From DATEXQ01 sp035256745 (GTDB taxonomy: Bacteria > Patescibacteriota > Microgenomatia > UBA8517): 42,128 nt of DNA. Shown here piece after piece: positions 1 to 8,137 of the stretch (positions are counted from its first letter, which is position 1; each line of letters opens with the position of its first letter). Made by a program: the position numbers and the translations under genes. The stretch spans positions 1 through 42,128 of the forward strand of contig DATEXQ010000062.1 of NCBI GenBank assembly GCA_035256745.1, in the 5' to 3' direction. The notes beneath the pieces were generated by a model, which was not told where the DNA came from, made no database searches, and worked only from the letters and a program-made list of their open reading frames with translations.

Positions 1-1
1 T

Positions 2-1066
2 AGGATAGACGGAATTTTGCAGGAAAAACTGACTGTACCCAAAGCCCTTCATGAGGCTCTAATTTCCCGTATAAAAATACTGTCCGGAATGAAAATTGAC
101 GAAAAAAGAATACCCCAAGACGGCAGATTTAATTTTAAAGAGTCGGGAGAAGAAGTGGACCTTCGTGTGTCTTCACTTCCAACCACCTGGGGAGAAAAAA
201 TTGTTATGAGGCTTTTGAAAAAAACAGGAGGAGTTCCAGAATTGCCCGAATTGGGTTTAAGAGGTATTGCGCTGAAAAACTTGGGAGATGCAATTCTTAG
301 GCCTCACGGAATAATACTTATCTGTGGACCCACGGGATCGGGAAAGACAACAACCCTTTACTCTATTATTTCCAGAATTAATACTCCCAAAGTAAATATT
401 GTAACTTTGGAAGACCCTATCGAATATAAAATAGCAGGAGTTAATCAGGTTCAAATAAATCCCGGAGCGGGACTGACTTTCGCATCGGGTTTGAGGTCTT
501 TCTTGAGACAGGACCCTAATATTATTCTAGTTGGAGAAATAAGAGACAAAGAAACAACAGATCTGGCAATTCAGGCATCACTAACCGGGCATTTGGTCTT
601 TTCGACTCTTCATACCAATGATGCATCAGGGGCACTACCCAGGCTTCTTGATATGGGAGCAGAACCTTACCTTCTTGCCTCTTCTATGACGGCAATTGTC
701 GCTCAAAGAGTTGTAAGGGAAATCCATGAAAAATGTAAGAAAGCATATACACCCGACCCAAAAGTTATTGAGGATGTGAAGGGCGTCCTTGGCACCCTTT
801 GGCCAAAAGATGGAAAAACCACTCTTTATAAAGGTACAGGAGATGCGGATTGTAATAACACAGGATATTATGGAAGAATCGGTATTTTTGAGGTCTTGCC
901 AGTTACCGAAAAAATTAGTAGGCTAATATTAGAGAGGGCTCCTTCATCAAAAATTGAAAGTCAGGCGAGAGAAGAAGGAATGATTACCTTAAAGCAGGAC
1001 GGATATATGAAGGTTTTGGAAGGAATATCGTCTATTGAAGAAGTTTTAAGAGTTGCCCAAGAGTAA
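2..1066 (+). CDS. pilB: PilB/GspE-family type IV pilus assembly ATPase, 5' end cut by window
   Basis: This cytoplasmic hexameric ATPase powers pilus or pseudopilus extension. The frame is open to the window edge, so the N-terminal domain is missing; the TTG at 17 is an internal Leu codon, because the residues before it (RIDGI) continue the usual family sequence. Counting from base 17, the Walker A motif GPTGSGKT is at about 104-111, the Asp box LEDPIEY at about 131, the Walker B GEIRD at about 163 and the His box with STLHTND at about 186-192. Of the zinc-binding Cys pairs typical of GspE/PilB, only one Cys of each remains (about 230 and 269); the partner positions look like His and Asp. pilT follows 16 bases later and pilC after that, the usual motor and platform set. 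Confidence 0.93.
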   Translation, partial: RIDGILQEKLTVPKALHEALISRIKILSGMKIDEKRIPQDGRFNFKESGEEVDLRVSSLPTTWGEKIVMRLLKKTGGVPELPELGLRGIALKNLGDAILRPHGIILICGPTGSGKTTTLYSIISRINTPKVNIVTLEDPIEYKIAGVNQVQINPGAGLTFASGLRSFLRQDPNIILVGEIRDKETTDLAIQASLTGHLVFSTLHTNDASGALPRLLDMGAEPYLLASSMTAIVAQRVVREIHEKCKKAYTPDPKVIEDVKGVLGTLWPKDGKTTLYKGTGDADCNNTGYYGRIGIFEVLPVTEKISRLILERAPSSKIESQAREEGMITLKQDGYMKVLEGISSIEEVLRVAQE

Positions 1067-1082
1067 TATTAATTAAAAAGAT

Positions 1083-2141
1083 ATGGATATAAAAGAGTAT
1101 TTACAACTAACCACGGAGAAGAATGCGTCTGATTTGCATATGGTTGCAGGAACACCTCCTACCTTGAGAATAGACGGAGAGTTGATTCCCATTCCAAATG
1201 AGCCAGTTATTACATCTGATGATATATCCAAAATTCTGCCCGAAATTCTAAATAGTGAGCAGCTAGAGAGACTTACTATTAATAAAGAACTTGATTTTTC
1301 TCTTGCATTTAGCGAAACGGCTCGTTTTAGGATAAATGCCTATACCCAGAAAGGAAGTTTTGCGATTGCATTTAGATTAATTCCCCTGGAAATTCCCTCA
1401 ATTGATGCCCTTAATTTACCCAAAATTCTTCACTCATTTACCAATTTAAGACAGGGTTTTATTTTAATAACTGGTCCCACCGGTCATGGAAAATCAACCA
1501 CATTGGCGTCAATTCTTAACGAGATTAACCAAAGCCGGGCAGAGCACATAGTCACAATTGAAGACCCAATAGAATTTGTCATAAAGCCCAACAAATCCAT
1601 AATTTCCCAAAGAGAAATGGGTTTTGACACCCATTCTTGGCAAATTGCCCTTCGAAGTGTTTTAAGGGAGGATCCCAATGTAGTTCTTATCGGAGAGATG
1701 AGAGATTATGAGACTATTGCCTCGGCATTAACCATTGCGGAAACCGGACATTTGGTTTTTGCGACCCTTCACACCAATTCTGCTGCACAGACAGTCGATA
1801 GAATCGTGGATGTTTTTCCGGAAGAGCAACAAAACCAGGTTAAGCTTCAGCTTTCTAATGTGATTGAAGCGGTTTTTTCAATGCGGCTTGTGCCGTCACT
1901 TTCCGGAAGAAGACTCGTGGGTTATGAAGTAATGCTGGCGTCTTCAGCCATAAAAACTGCCATAAGGGAAGGAAAAACACACCAGATAGATAACATTATC
2001 CAAACTTCACAGGAAGCCGGAATGAGTACACTTGAAATGTCGTTGGCACGGATGGTTAAAGATGGGGCTGTCAGTTTGGAAATAGCGCAAACTTATTGCT
2101 TAAGACCGGAAGAATTAACCCGTTTAGTTAAAGGAAGTTAG
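1083..2141 (+). CDS. pilT: Type IV pilus retraction ATPase PilT
   Basis: This hexameric ATPase disassembles pilin at the base of the fibre and drives twitching. The protein is 352 aa, the normal PilT length, and carries an N-terminal PAS-like domain followed by the RecA-like core. Visible motifs are Walker A GPTGHGKS (131-138), an Asp box with EDPIEF (about 160), Walker B GEMRD (about 194), a His box with ATLHTN (about 217) and the diagnostic AIREGKTHQI near 283-292, which separates PilT from PilB. It lies between pilB and pilC in a close operon. The start has only a weak A-rich ribosome site. A retraction ATPase argues for dynamic pili rather than a purely secretory pseudopilus. Confidence 0.95.
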   Translation: MDIKEYLQLTTEKNASDLHMVAGTPPTLRIDGELIPIPNEPVITSDDISKILPEILNSEQLERLTINKELDFSLAFSETARFRINAYTQKGSFAIAFRLIPLEIPSIDALNLPKILHSFTNLRQGFILITGPTGHGKSTTLASILNEINQSRAEHIVTIEDPIEFVIKPNKSIISQREMGFDTHSWQIALRSVLREDPNVVLIGEMRDYETIASALTIAETGHLVFATLHTNSAAQTVDRIVDVFPEEQQNQVKLQLSNVIEAVFSMRLVPSLSGRRLVGYEVMLASSAIKTAIREGKTHQIDNIIQTSQEAGMSTLEMSLARMVKDGAVSLEIAQTYCLRPEELTRLVKGS

Positions 2142-2146
2142 TAAAA

Positions 2147-3352
2147 ATGAAAAGATTTAACTATAAGGCAAAAGATAAGACAGGACAAATAGTTTTAGGA
2201 GAGGTTGAAGCTTCAAACGAAAATCAAGCGGCGAAACTTGTAAGGGAGCGAGGAATGGTTGTAATTACAATTACTCCAAGATCGGAAGGGATTTTTGCGA
2301 TCGTAAGGAAATTGAGAGAAAAAATTTCATTAAAAGATGTATCTACATTTACCAGACAACTTTCAACAATGATAAGTGCAGGACTTCCCATAACAGAGTC
2401 GCTTTTGGTATTAAGAAATCAAAACAAAGGAAGTATGCAAAAAATTATTGCTCAAATGCTTGCCGATGTAGAAGGGGGAGAATCTCTTTCTGCTGCAGCT
2501 GGGAAACACCCTAAAGTTTTTTCTCCTACGTATGTTGCGCTACTTAAATCAGGTGAGGTTGGAGGAGTTATAGATCAGGTTTTGGTAAGACTGGCTGACA
2601 ATTTGGAAAATCAGGAGGAATTTAAAGGTAAAGTAAAAGGAGCTCTTATTTACCCGGTAATAATTGTAGTCGGAATGGTTATAGTCTCCCTTATTATGAT
2701 GATTTTCGTAATTCCCAAACTAATGGCTTTATATAAGGATTTTAATGCCGAACTTCCTCTTCCGACCAAGATCCTTATGGGAGTATCGGATTTTTTCTTT
2801 AAGTTTTGGCCTTTATTTTTAATAATAGGGTTTGCTTTATTTTACGGACTTCAGCTTTATAGAAAAACAATTATTGGGAGAAGAAAAACAGATGAACTTA
2901 TTTTTAAAATTCCTATTATTGGTGAACTGCAAAGGCAAGTGATGCTTACGGAGTTAACCCAAACTTTAAGTTTGATGGTGGGTTCAGGTGTTTCTATTCT
3001 GGAAGGTTTGAATATCTCAGCGGGTATTATGGGTAATGTGGTAATAAGCGATGCTTTAAGACAGGTAGCCAAGGATGTCGAAAAAGGTTTTCCTGTCGCC
3101 TACTCTTTTGCCAAACATCCTGACGCTTTCCCCTACATTCTTTCCCAAATGATAGCCGTTGGTGAAGAAACAGGCAAAATGGACGAGGTTTTGCAAAAAG
3201 TGAGCCATGTTTTTGAAGTCGAAAGCGACCAAAGAGTAAAAGCCCTAACTGCCGCGGTTGAACCTTTAATAATGGTAGTTTTGGGTTTGGGAGTTGGGTT
3301 TTTAGTTATTGCTGTTATTTTACCTATTTATAGTCTTACTAGTCAGTTTTGA
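2147..3352 (+). CDS. pilC: Type IV pilus inner-membrane platform protein PilC
   Basis: This polytopic membrane protein couples the PilB and PilT motors to the growing fibre. At 401 aa it has the family length, with two tandem GspF/T2SSF domains (about 70-195 and 270-395) and hydrophobic segments near 167-190, 220-236 and 372-396. The N-terminus (FNYKAKDKTGQIVLGEVEA) is typical of the family. It starts five bases after pilT behind a GGAAG ribosome site, so the two are probably co-translated. A separate strong promoter lies just after its TGA stop, so the pilin gene downstream can be expressed independently. Confidence 0.95.
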   Translation: MKRFNYKAKDKTGQIVLGEVEASNENQAAKLVRERGMVVITITPRSEGIFAIVRKLREKISLKDVSTFTRQLSTMISAGLPITESLLVLRNQNKGSMQKIIAQMLADVEGGESLSAAAGKHPKVFSPTYVALLKSGEVGGVIDQVLVRLADNLENQEEFKGKVKGALIYPVIIVVGMVIVSLIMMIFVIPKLMALYKDFNAELPLPTKILMGVSDFFFKFWPLFLIIGFALFYGLQLYRKTIIGRRKTDELIFKIPIIGELQRQVMLTELTQTLSLMVGSGVSILEGLNISAGIMGNVVISDALRQVAKDVEKGFPVAYSFAKHPDAFPYILSQMIAVGEETGKMDEVLQKVSHVFEVESDQRVKALTAAVEPLIMVVLGLGVGFLVIAVILPIYSLTSQF

Positions 3353-3357
3353 AAGAC

Positions 3358-3386
3358 TTGACACTTTAATAATGATACATAATAAT
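3358..3386 (+). promoter_or_regulatory. Sigma70-type promoter of the first pilin gene
   Basis: A perfect -35 TTGACA (3358-3363) and a -10 AATAAT (3381-3386) are separated by 17 bases, immediately after the pilC stop. Together with the strong ribosome site that follows, it marks this pilin as the likely highly expressed, major subunit. Confidence 0.7.
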
Positions 3387-3392
3387 AAATTG

Positions 3393-3403
3393 AGAGGGGG
3401 TGA
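3393..3403 (+). promoter_or_regulatory. Strong Shine-Dalgarno site of the first pilin gene
   Basis: The purine run AGAGGGGGTGA sits nine bases before the ATG at 3413, while most genes here have no recognisable ribosome site. The nine bases 3393-3401 recur at 4069-4077 after the gene and are complementary to 4109-4117 (see findings). Confidence 0.7.
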
Positions 3404-3412
3404 AATAAATTA

Positions 3413-4051
3413 ATGACTGCTCAAAAATATTTAAAAAGATTGGGAGGTTTCACCCTTGTGGAGCTTTTGATTGTTATAGCAATTTTGGCAATTATCGCCT
3501 TGATTGTTATCGCAGCCATAAATCCTATTGAACAGGCCAACAGAGCCAGGGATACAGGACAAAAGGCTGATGCAAGTCAATTTTTATCCGCAAATGACAG
3601 ATACTTCGCAGCCAAGTCGGAATTCGCTTGGGTGACGGTCGATAATGTAGGGGGAGGAAGTGCGACCAATGATGATGCATTTGGTTATATCACTATTGAT
3701 GATGCAACTGTTGGGCTTTGTGCAACATCTGGAGATTGTGCAAGTGATCCTGGTTTATTAATTACCCAACAGGAATTAAAACCGGAATTTGGAAATAGGA
3801 GATTTGTAGATGCAGCGAACGTCAGTGATAGAATGTTTATGGGAAAAGCGGATCAGGAGCAATCTGTTTATGTCTGCTATATACCGATGGCAAAATCCAA
3901 TAGAGCAAAGGCCTGTGAGGATCAAAAAGTATATACATTAGCTGGTCTTGGTGTAAGAAGCCAAATTGTTTGTGACCCGGCAGCTGAACCTCAATGGGTA
4001 GGAGCAAATCTGGACGGGACGGATTCTTATTTCGTCTGTGTTCCTGAGTAG
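3413..4051 (+). CDS. Type IV prepilin, candidate major pilin
   Basis: This is a type IV pilin precursor of 212 aa. A short basic leader ends in Gly12, and cleavage before Phe13 would expose FTLVELLIVIAILA, with the canonical Glu at mature position 5 and a long hydrophobic alpha-1 helix. The globular part (about 45-212) has cysteines but no tandem repeats and is not recognisable to a specific pilin subtype. It differs from its neighbours in having its own consensus promoter, a strong ribosome site and a structured 3' region. I infer that it is the main fibre subunit, with the later pilin-like genes as minor or alternative subunits. Confidence 0.9.
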   Translation: MTAQKYLKRLGGFTLVELLIVIAILAIIALIVIAAINPIEQANRARDTGQKADASQFLSANDRYFAAKSEFAWVTVDNVGGGSATNDDAFGYITIDDATVGLCATSGDCASDPGLLITQQELKPEFGNRRFVDAANVSDRMFMGKADQEQSVYVCYIPMAKSNRAKACEDQKVYTLAGLGVRSQIVCDPAAEPQWVGANLDGTDSYFVCVPE

Positions 4052-4067
4052 TACTTTTAGAAGTTAA

Positions 4068-4118
4068 AAGAGGGGGTTTATTAAGAGAAGCTTAATAAGT
4101 CATTTTATACCCCCTCTT
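4068..4118 (+). other. Two-part RNA stem-loop after the candidate major pilin gene
   Basis: An outer inverted repeat (4068-4077 with 4109-4118, ten perfect pairs including five G-C in a row) encloses an inner one (4078-4085 with 4091-4098, eight pairs, five-base loop). The ten bases 4099-4108 bulge on the 3' side. No T-run follows on either strand, so it is not a classic intrinsic terminator. It may be an mRNA-stabilising or attenuating structure between the pilin and pilD. Confidence 0.6.
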
Positions 4119-4189
4119 GAAACGTGATAATTCATGTAAATAGGTTTTGATATGGCGGGAATCTACTTCTTTTAAAAAATCCATTATTA

Positions 4190-5011
4190 ATGAATAATGA
4201 TATTAGGTTTATGTTTGAATATTTCGCCGTAATTGTTTTTGGACTTATAATCGGCTCGTTTTTAACCGCATTGAGCTTTAGAATTCCCAAAAAAATATCA
4301 ATTGCAAAAGGAAGATCCTTTTGCGATATATGCAAGAAGAAAATAGCCTGGTATGATAACATTCCCCTTCTTTCTTACCTTTTGTTAAAAGGAAAATGCA
4401 GAAATTGTCATAAAAAAATATCCCTTCGCTATCCTTTAATAGAACTATCTACTACATTAACTTTCCTTGTGATTTATATTATTTATACCTTGTATATCAC
4501 TTCCTTTATAGATAGTGTTTTTTATGCTTGGGGAAATGCTTTGGGAGTAATTACCCTCCCCTACTTTATTTTTATTTCGATAATTTTGATTACAATTTTT
4601 ATAATTGATTTAGAAAAAGGAATAATTCCTGATAATTTGATATTCATTCTTTATTTAACTGTAAGTATTTTTCTTGTACTTACCCATATGGAGAATTTTT
4701 ATCTTCATTTTTTTGCAGGTATGCTATCTTCTCTATTATTATATTTTCTTTTTTTCATAACCAAGGGGAGAGGTATGGGTTTGGGAGACGTAAAACTGGC
4801 AATTCCTTTGGGGACCATTCTTGGCCTTACAATTTCTTTGGTGTGGATATTTTTGGCTTTCTTGACAGGGGCATACATTGGAATCATACTGATTTTAATA
4901 AAAAGGGCTAAATTAAAGGATAAATTAGCCTTTGGACCTTTTCTGATTTTTGCTTTTTTTGCAGCCCTTATTTGGGGTAATAGAATTCTAGTCAATTTGA
5001 ATATTTTTTAA
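4190..5011 (+). CDS. pilD: Prepilin peptidase / N-methyltransferase PilD
   Basis: This is the bifunctional membrane aspartyl protease that removes prepilin leaders and methylates the new N-terminus. At 273 aa it is complete: an N-terminal cytoplasmic zinc-binding domain with two CxxC pairs (CDIC near residue 44 and CRNC near 69), then several membrane segments. The two catalytic aspartates lie in IIDLEKGIIPD (about 140) and GMGLGDVKL (about 195-203). A second in-frame ATG at 4211 gives MFEYFAVIV, seven residues shorter, and is an equally plausible start; neither has a good ribosome site. Its place inside the pilin array fits its substrates. Confidence 0.93.
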   Translation: MNNDIRFMFEYFAVIVFGLIIGSFLTALSFRIPKKISIAKGRSFCDICKKKIAWYDNIPLLSYLLLKGKCRNCHKKISLRYPLIELSTTLTFLVIYIIYTLYITSFIDSVFYAWGNALGVITLPYFIFISIILITIFIIDLEKGIIPDNLIFILYLTVSIFLVLTHMENFYLHFFAGMLSSLLLYFLFFITKGRGMGLGDVKLAIPLGTILGLTISLVWIFLAFLTGAYIGIILILIKRAKLKDKLAFGPFLIFAFFAALIWGNRILVNLNIF

Positions 5012-5026
5012 AAAGCTTTTTAATTT

Positions 5027-5710
5027 ATGGGAATAAAAAAAAGTACAGCTTTAGCTGGTCATCATCTAAAATTTGTAGATAGTACTTCGGGATTAACATT
5101 AATTGAAGTTCTTATAGTTACCGCAATAATCATATTAATGCTCATTCTTTCTTTTACGGTTTTTCGTAAACAATTAGCTAAAGGAAATGATGCGAAAAGG
5201 AAATCCGACATTTATCATATAAAACAAGCAGTGGAAGAATATGAGAAAGATCATGATTGCTATCCTGTTTCCCCTTTACCTGCCTGTGAACCTGGAGAAG
5301 GACTGCAACCCTATTTGGATAAAATTCCCTGCGATCCGGTTACAAAAGATGACTATATTTATTATCCAGATCCCGATCATAATATTTGCCCGCAATGGTA
5401 TTGGATATTTTCCACACTTGATTATAAATACGACCCCCAAATCGATGATCTGGGTTGTCTTTTAGGTTGTGGGCCTAGCCAAGACGAGTTGAATTATAAT
5501 TATTACCAAACTAGTCCAAATGCGCCGGAACCCTACAAGGGAGAAGGAACACCTACAGAACCTCCTAGTCCTACACCAGTTCAAAAATATGGCTGCTTTA
5601 ACAGAATCTGTCTACCAATTCTAACCAGCCCTATATGCCATCCAAACTATATTCCAAGTGATTGTAATAATGAGTGTGCTGGGGGAGCAAATGAGTGCGA
5701 AGATATATGA
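5027..5710 (+). CDS. GspG-like type IV pilin with cysteine-rich C-terminus
   Basis: This pilin-like precursor is 227 aa. The leader ends at Gly22; mature LTLIEVLIVTAIIILML has Glu at position 5. The alpha-1 extension (NDAKRKSDIYHIKQAVEEY) and a GspG-like region with DKIPCDP (about 100) follow. A Pro/Thr linker near residues 172-186 leads to a cysteine-rich tail (about 190-226) with eight Cys. The tail cysteines are not spaced like the six-cysteine modules of the pilins at 7427 and 8138. It starts 16 bases after pilD without a visible ribosome site. It is probably a minor or tip pilin. Confidence 0.85.
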   Translation: MGIKKSTALAGHHLKFVDSTSGLTLIEVLIVTAIIILMLILSFTVFRKQLAKGNDAKRKSDIYHIKQAVEEYEKDHDCYPVSPLPACEPGEGLQPYLDKIPCDPVTKDDYIYYPDPDHNICPQWYWIFSTLDYKYDPQIDDLGCLLGCGPSQDELNYNYYQTSPNAPEPYKGEGTPTEPPSPTPVQKYGCFNRICLPILTSPICHPNYIPSDCNNECAGGANECEDI

Positions 5711-5719
5711 AAGTGAATA

Positions 5720-6292
5720 ATGTCCGAGAAATTTACACTTAAAGGAAAGCATGTTGCATCAATATTTATAATCTTACTCATTATTGTTTTGGCAAATTTT
5801 ATAAATTTTAGAATCTCCGAGAGGAAGGCAAGAGATAACCAGAGAAACTTAGACGTTTCGGCAATCGCCCAAGGGCTTGAAAGTTATAAAGCAGATTATG
5901 GATTATATCCGTTAAGCTCATCTGAAGGTAAAATAATTGCCTGTAAAGGTCCTGATACCAGACGGGAAAATCCTTTTGAAATTCCCAAAAACAAAAAACC
6001 CAAGCTTATTAATTTAATTCCTTGTGAGTGGGGAAAAGATTCTCTAATGGATGTAACCGACATAAATTACCCCCACTACTTAAGTCTAATTCCAAAAGAT
6101 CCCGAGGAAAGTATGGGAGCAAGCTATAGATATATATCCGATGGAATAAGTTACCAAATATTGGGAGCTTTCGAAGGAAAAGATTTAATTGAATACAACA
6201 AGGCAATTTTAAGACGAAATGTTGGGTGTGGAATAAGAATTTGCAATTTCGGTAAGGCAAGTTTGAATACGTCTCTTGATAAATCACCGTAA
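5720..6292 (+). CDS. Pilin-like membrane protein lacking the prepilin cleavage motif
   Basis: At 190 aa this has a short basic N-terminus, one hydrophobic helix (about 12-30) and then ERKARDNQRNLDVSAIAQGL and YKADYGLYPL, the same alpha-1 extension and Tyr-Pro motif as the next pilins. There is no Gly-Phe-Thr-Leu-x-Glu site, so PilD could not process it in the usual way. The C-terminal half, including an ACKG and CEWG pair and a late CGIRICNF, resembles the product of 6325. It is most likely a diverged pilin paralogue that stays as a membrane-anchored protein. The gene is intact, and its ATG overlaps no neighbour. Confidence 0.75.
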   Translation: MSEKFTLKGKHVASIFIILLIIVLANFINFRISERKARDNQRNLDVSAIAQGLESYKADYGLYPLSSSEGKIIACKGPDTRRENPFEIPKNKKPKLINLIPCEWGKDSLMDVTDINYPHYLSLIPKDPEESMGASYRYISDGISYQILGAFEGKDLIEYNKAILRRNVGCGIRICNFGKASLNTSLDKSP

Positions 6293-6324
6293 TAGTATAA
6301 GAATGGATATAGGGATAAATAAAA

Positions 6325-6867
6325 ATGGTTAAAGGTAAATTGAAAATGATTGGAGCCTTTACTCTGGTTGAGATTTTGATTGTTATTGCAATCATTGCAA
6401 TTCTTGCTGTAATTTCTCTTTCTGCTTTTAGATTCACACAGGCAAGAAGCAGGGATTCACAAAGAAAATCAGACTTAAAAGAAATTTCTCATGCTTTGGA
6501 GATATTTTATTCCGATCATAAGATTTACCCCGCAGGAAATGGATCAGGTGAGATATTGGCCTGTCCCTTTGCTAGTGTAAATCCAACAAACTGTGCTTGG
6601 GGTGAAGGTCAGATGACTGATAATCAAACAACATATTTTAGAATAATTCCGAGTGATCCTCTCAACAGCCAAAACTACTATTATAGGACTTTAGCTGACC
6701 AGCAAGCTTATCAGCTTTATGCTCATTTGGAAAATAAAGAGGACAAAAATTGTATAAAGGATGATTCGGGAGTACCCGATTGCGAAATAAACATGGGCAT
6801 TGACTGTGGAGGAAATTGTAACTTTGCTATAACTAGTGCAAATGTTGCACCAACCGATTCTGATTGA
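6325..6867 (+). CDS. Type IV pilin-like protein
   Basis: This is a 180-aa pilin precursor. The leader MVKGKLKMIGA precedes FTLVEILIVIAIIAILAV, so the residue before the expected cut is Ala rather than Gly; the family tolerates Ala poorly to moderately, so processing may be slow. Downstream are RDSQRKSDLKEISHALEIF and DHKIYP, shared with the other pilins of this array, then a globular part with paired Cys and CAWG. A GATATAGGG-type purine stretch 15 bases upstream is a weak ribosome site. It is a tandem paralogue of 5720 and 6908. Confidence 0.88.
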   Translation: MVKGKLKMIGAFTLVEILIVIAIIAILAVISLSAFRFTQARSRDSQRKSDLKEISHALEIFYSDHKIYPAGNGSGEILACPFASVNPTNCAWGEGQMTDNQTTYFRIIPSDPLNSQNYYYRTLADQQAYQLYAHLENKEDKNCIKDDSGVPDCEINMGIDCGGNCNFAITSANVAPTDSD

Positions 6868-6907
6868 AAGAAAATCTTGATTAGTCTAATATATAAATAT
6901 ACCTGCC

Positions 6908-7396
6908 ATGGGAACAAAAATTAAAGAAATCAGGTCTCAAATTCAAAATTCCGGATTCACTTTAATTGAGCTTTTGGTTGTGATATCAATAATTGCAATT
7001 CTGGCGACTCTTCTTATCGCAAATATGAATGCCATCCGAGGTAGGGCAAGAGATGCCGCAAGGAAATCTGATTTAAGAAATATTCAAACTGCCTTAAGAC
7101 TTTATTACAATGACTATGGTATGTATCCGGGTGACTACGAGTATAAAATAAACGGTTGTGGAATTGGAGGATTGAGAACTTGTGAATGGGGAGGATCTTT
7201 TGCATCAGATAAAAATACATATATGAGTATTTTACCCGCTGACCCTTCTCCTGATAGGTCTTATACATATGACCGTAATAATACAGCAAATGACCTCTAT
7301 ACTCTTAGCGCATGCCTTGAAAACGTAAGCGATGATAGGTGTGCAGGAGTCTGTAGCGGTGGCATAGATGGATGCACATATCTTGTACAACCATAA
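6908..7396 (+). CDS. Type IV pilin-like protein
   Basis: This is a 162-aa pilin precursor with a 16-residue leader ending in Gly and mature FTLIELLVVISIIAILATL, Glu at position 5. The conserved RDAARKSDLRNIQTALRLYY and DYGMYPG follow, then a globular part ending in two close Cys pairs (CAGVCSGGIDGC). It is closely similar in plan to 6325 (both carry C-x-WG near the middle and an LPADP/IPSDP step), so the two look like tandem duplicates. It is probably a minor or alternative subunit. Confidence 0.88.
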   Translation: MGTKIKEIRSQIQNSGFTLIELLVVISIIAILATLLIANMNAIRGRARDAARKSDLRNIQTALRLYYNDYGMYPGDYEYKINGCGIGGLRTCEWGGSFASDKNTYMSILPADPSPDRSYTYDRNNTANDLYTLSACLENVSDDRCAGVCSGGIDGCTYLVQP

Positions 7397-7426
7397 AAAT
7401 TATTTTAATATAAATATAGATAGAAT

Positions 7427-8122
7427 ATGAAAAAAATATATGAAAGTTTAGGTTTTACCCTCATTGAGATTTTGATTGTGATTGCAATAATTGGAATTCT
7501 TGCTGCAATTGCTCTGGTTTCTTTCACGGGAGCACAAAGACAGGCAAGGGATACCAATAGAAAATCTGATTTAAGAATGTATGAAACCGCTCTTGTTCAG
7601 TATGCAAGTAAGAATAAAGGGAAATTTCCTTCTTACTCTGGAGTGACAAATATTTCTAATCTTTGCGGTACTCTTGATATTTCAAATTGCCCCACAGATA
7701 TTGATGATACATATAGGTATGTATCTAACGGACCTACAAACGATGGAACACCCAAGGCAACGCAATATGTTATATGGTCTACCCTGGAAGCAACTAATGA
7801 TGTTAATGACGCTTGGGTTATTTGTTCAGGTGGAAGTGTTGGAACGTATTATGATACTCCAAATAGTTTTAATTGTCCTCCTCTGAACGAACCTGAACCT
7901 CTGCCTACAGCTACACAACCTCCGGCAGAAACTAATCCGCCTACGGGTACTACAGGTACTGCCACACCTCTGCCTACAGCTTCATTTATACCTACATCTA
8001 CACCAACAATAGGACCCCTACCTACATGTATACCGGGTGGACGTCCATGCGGAGCTGGTAGTGTAGAAGCGTGTTGTCCAGGTTATGAGTGTATCGCTGG
8101 AAGATGTGTAAGCTCACTATAA
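7427..8122 (+). CDS. Type IV pilin with Thr/Pro linker and C-terminal six-cysteine (knottin-like) module
   Basis: This is a 231-aa pilin precursor. The leader ends at Gly9, followed by FTLIEILIVIAIIGILAAI and RDTNRKSDLRMYETALVQY. The pilin domain ends near residue 150. A Pro/Thr/Ser-rich linker (about 152-199) leads to a compact C-terminal module with Cys at 201, 208, 216, 217, 222 and 227, that is CX6CX7CCX4CX4C. This spacing fits the inhibitor-cystine-knot consensus. I infer a surface-exposed, disulfide-stabilised head on a stalk, suited to adhesion or binding at the pilus tip. Disulfide formation outside the cell is assumed. Confidence 0.87.
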   Translation: MKKIYESLGFTLIEILIVIAIIGILAAIALVSFTGAQRQARDTNRKSDLRMYETALVQYASKNKGKFPSYSGVTNISNLCGTLDISNCPTDIDDTYRYVSNGPTNDGTPKATQYVIWSTLEATNDVNDAWVICSGGSVGTYYDTPNSFNCPPLNEPEPLPTATQPPAETNPPTGTTGTATPLPTASFIPTSTPTIGPLPTCIPGGRPCGAGSVEACCPGYECIAGRCVSSL

Positions 8123-8137
8123 TTAGATTAAATTAAT

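Noticed and set aside
4068..4118. Intrinsic terminator after the first pilin gene
   Set aside because: The stem is strong but no T-run follows on either strand, so it is listed as an RNA structure instead.
6009..6437. 142-codon minus-strand frame across two pilin genes
   Set aside because: It spans the boundary of two clear plus-strand pilin genes and has no coherent domain.
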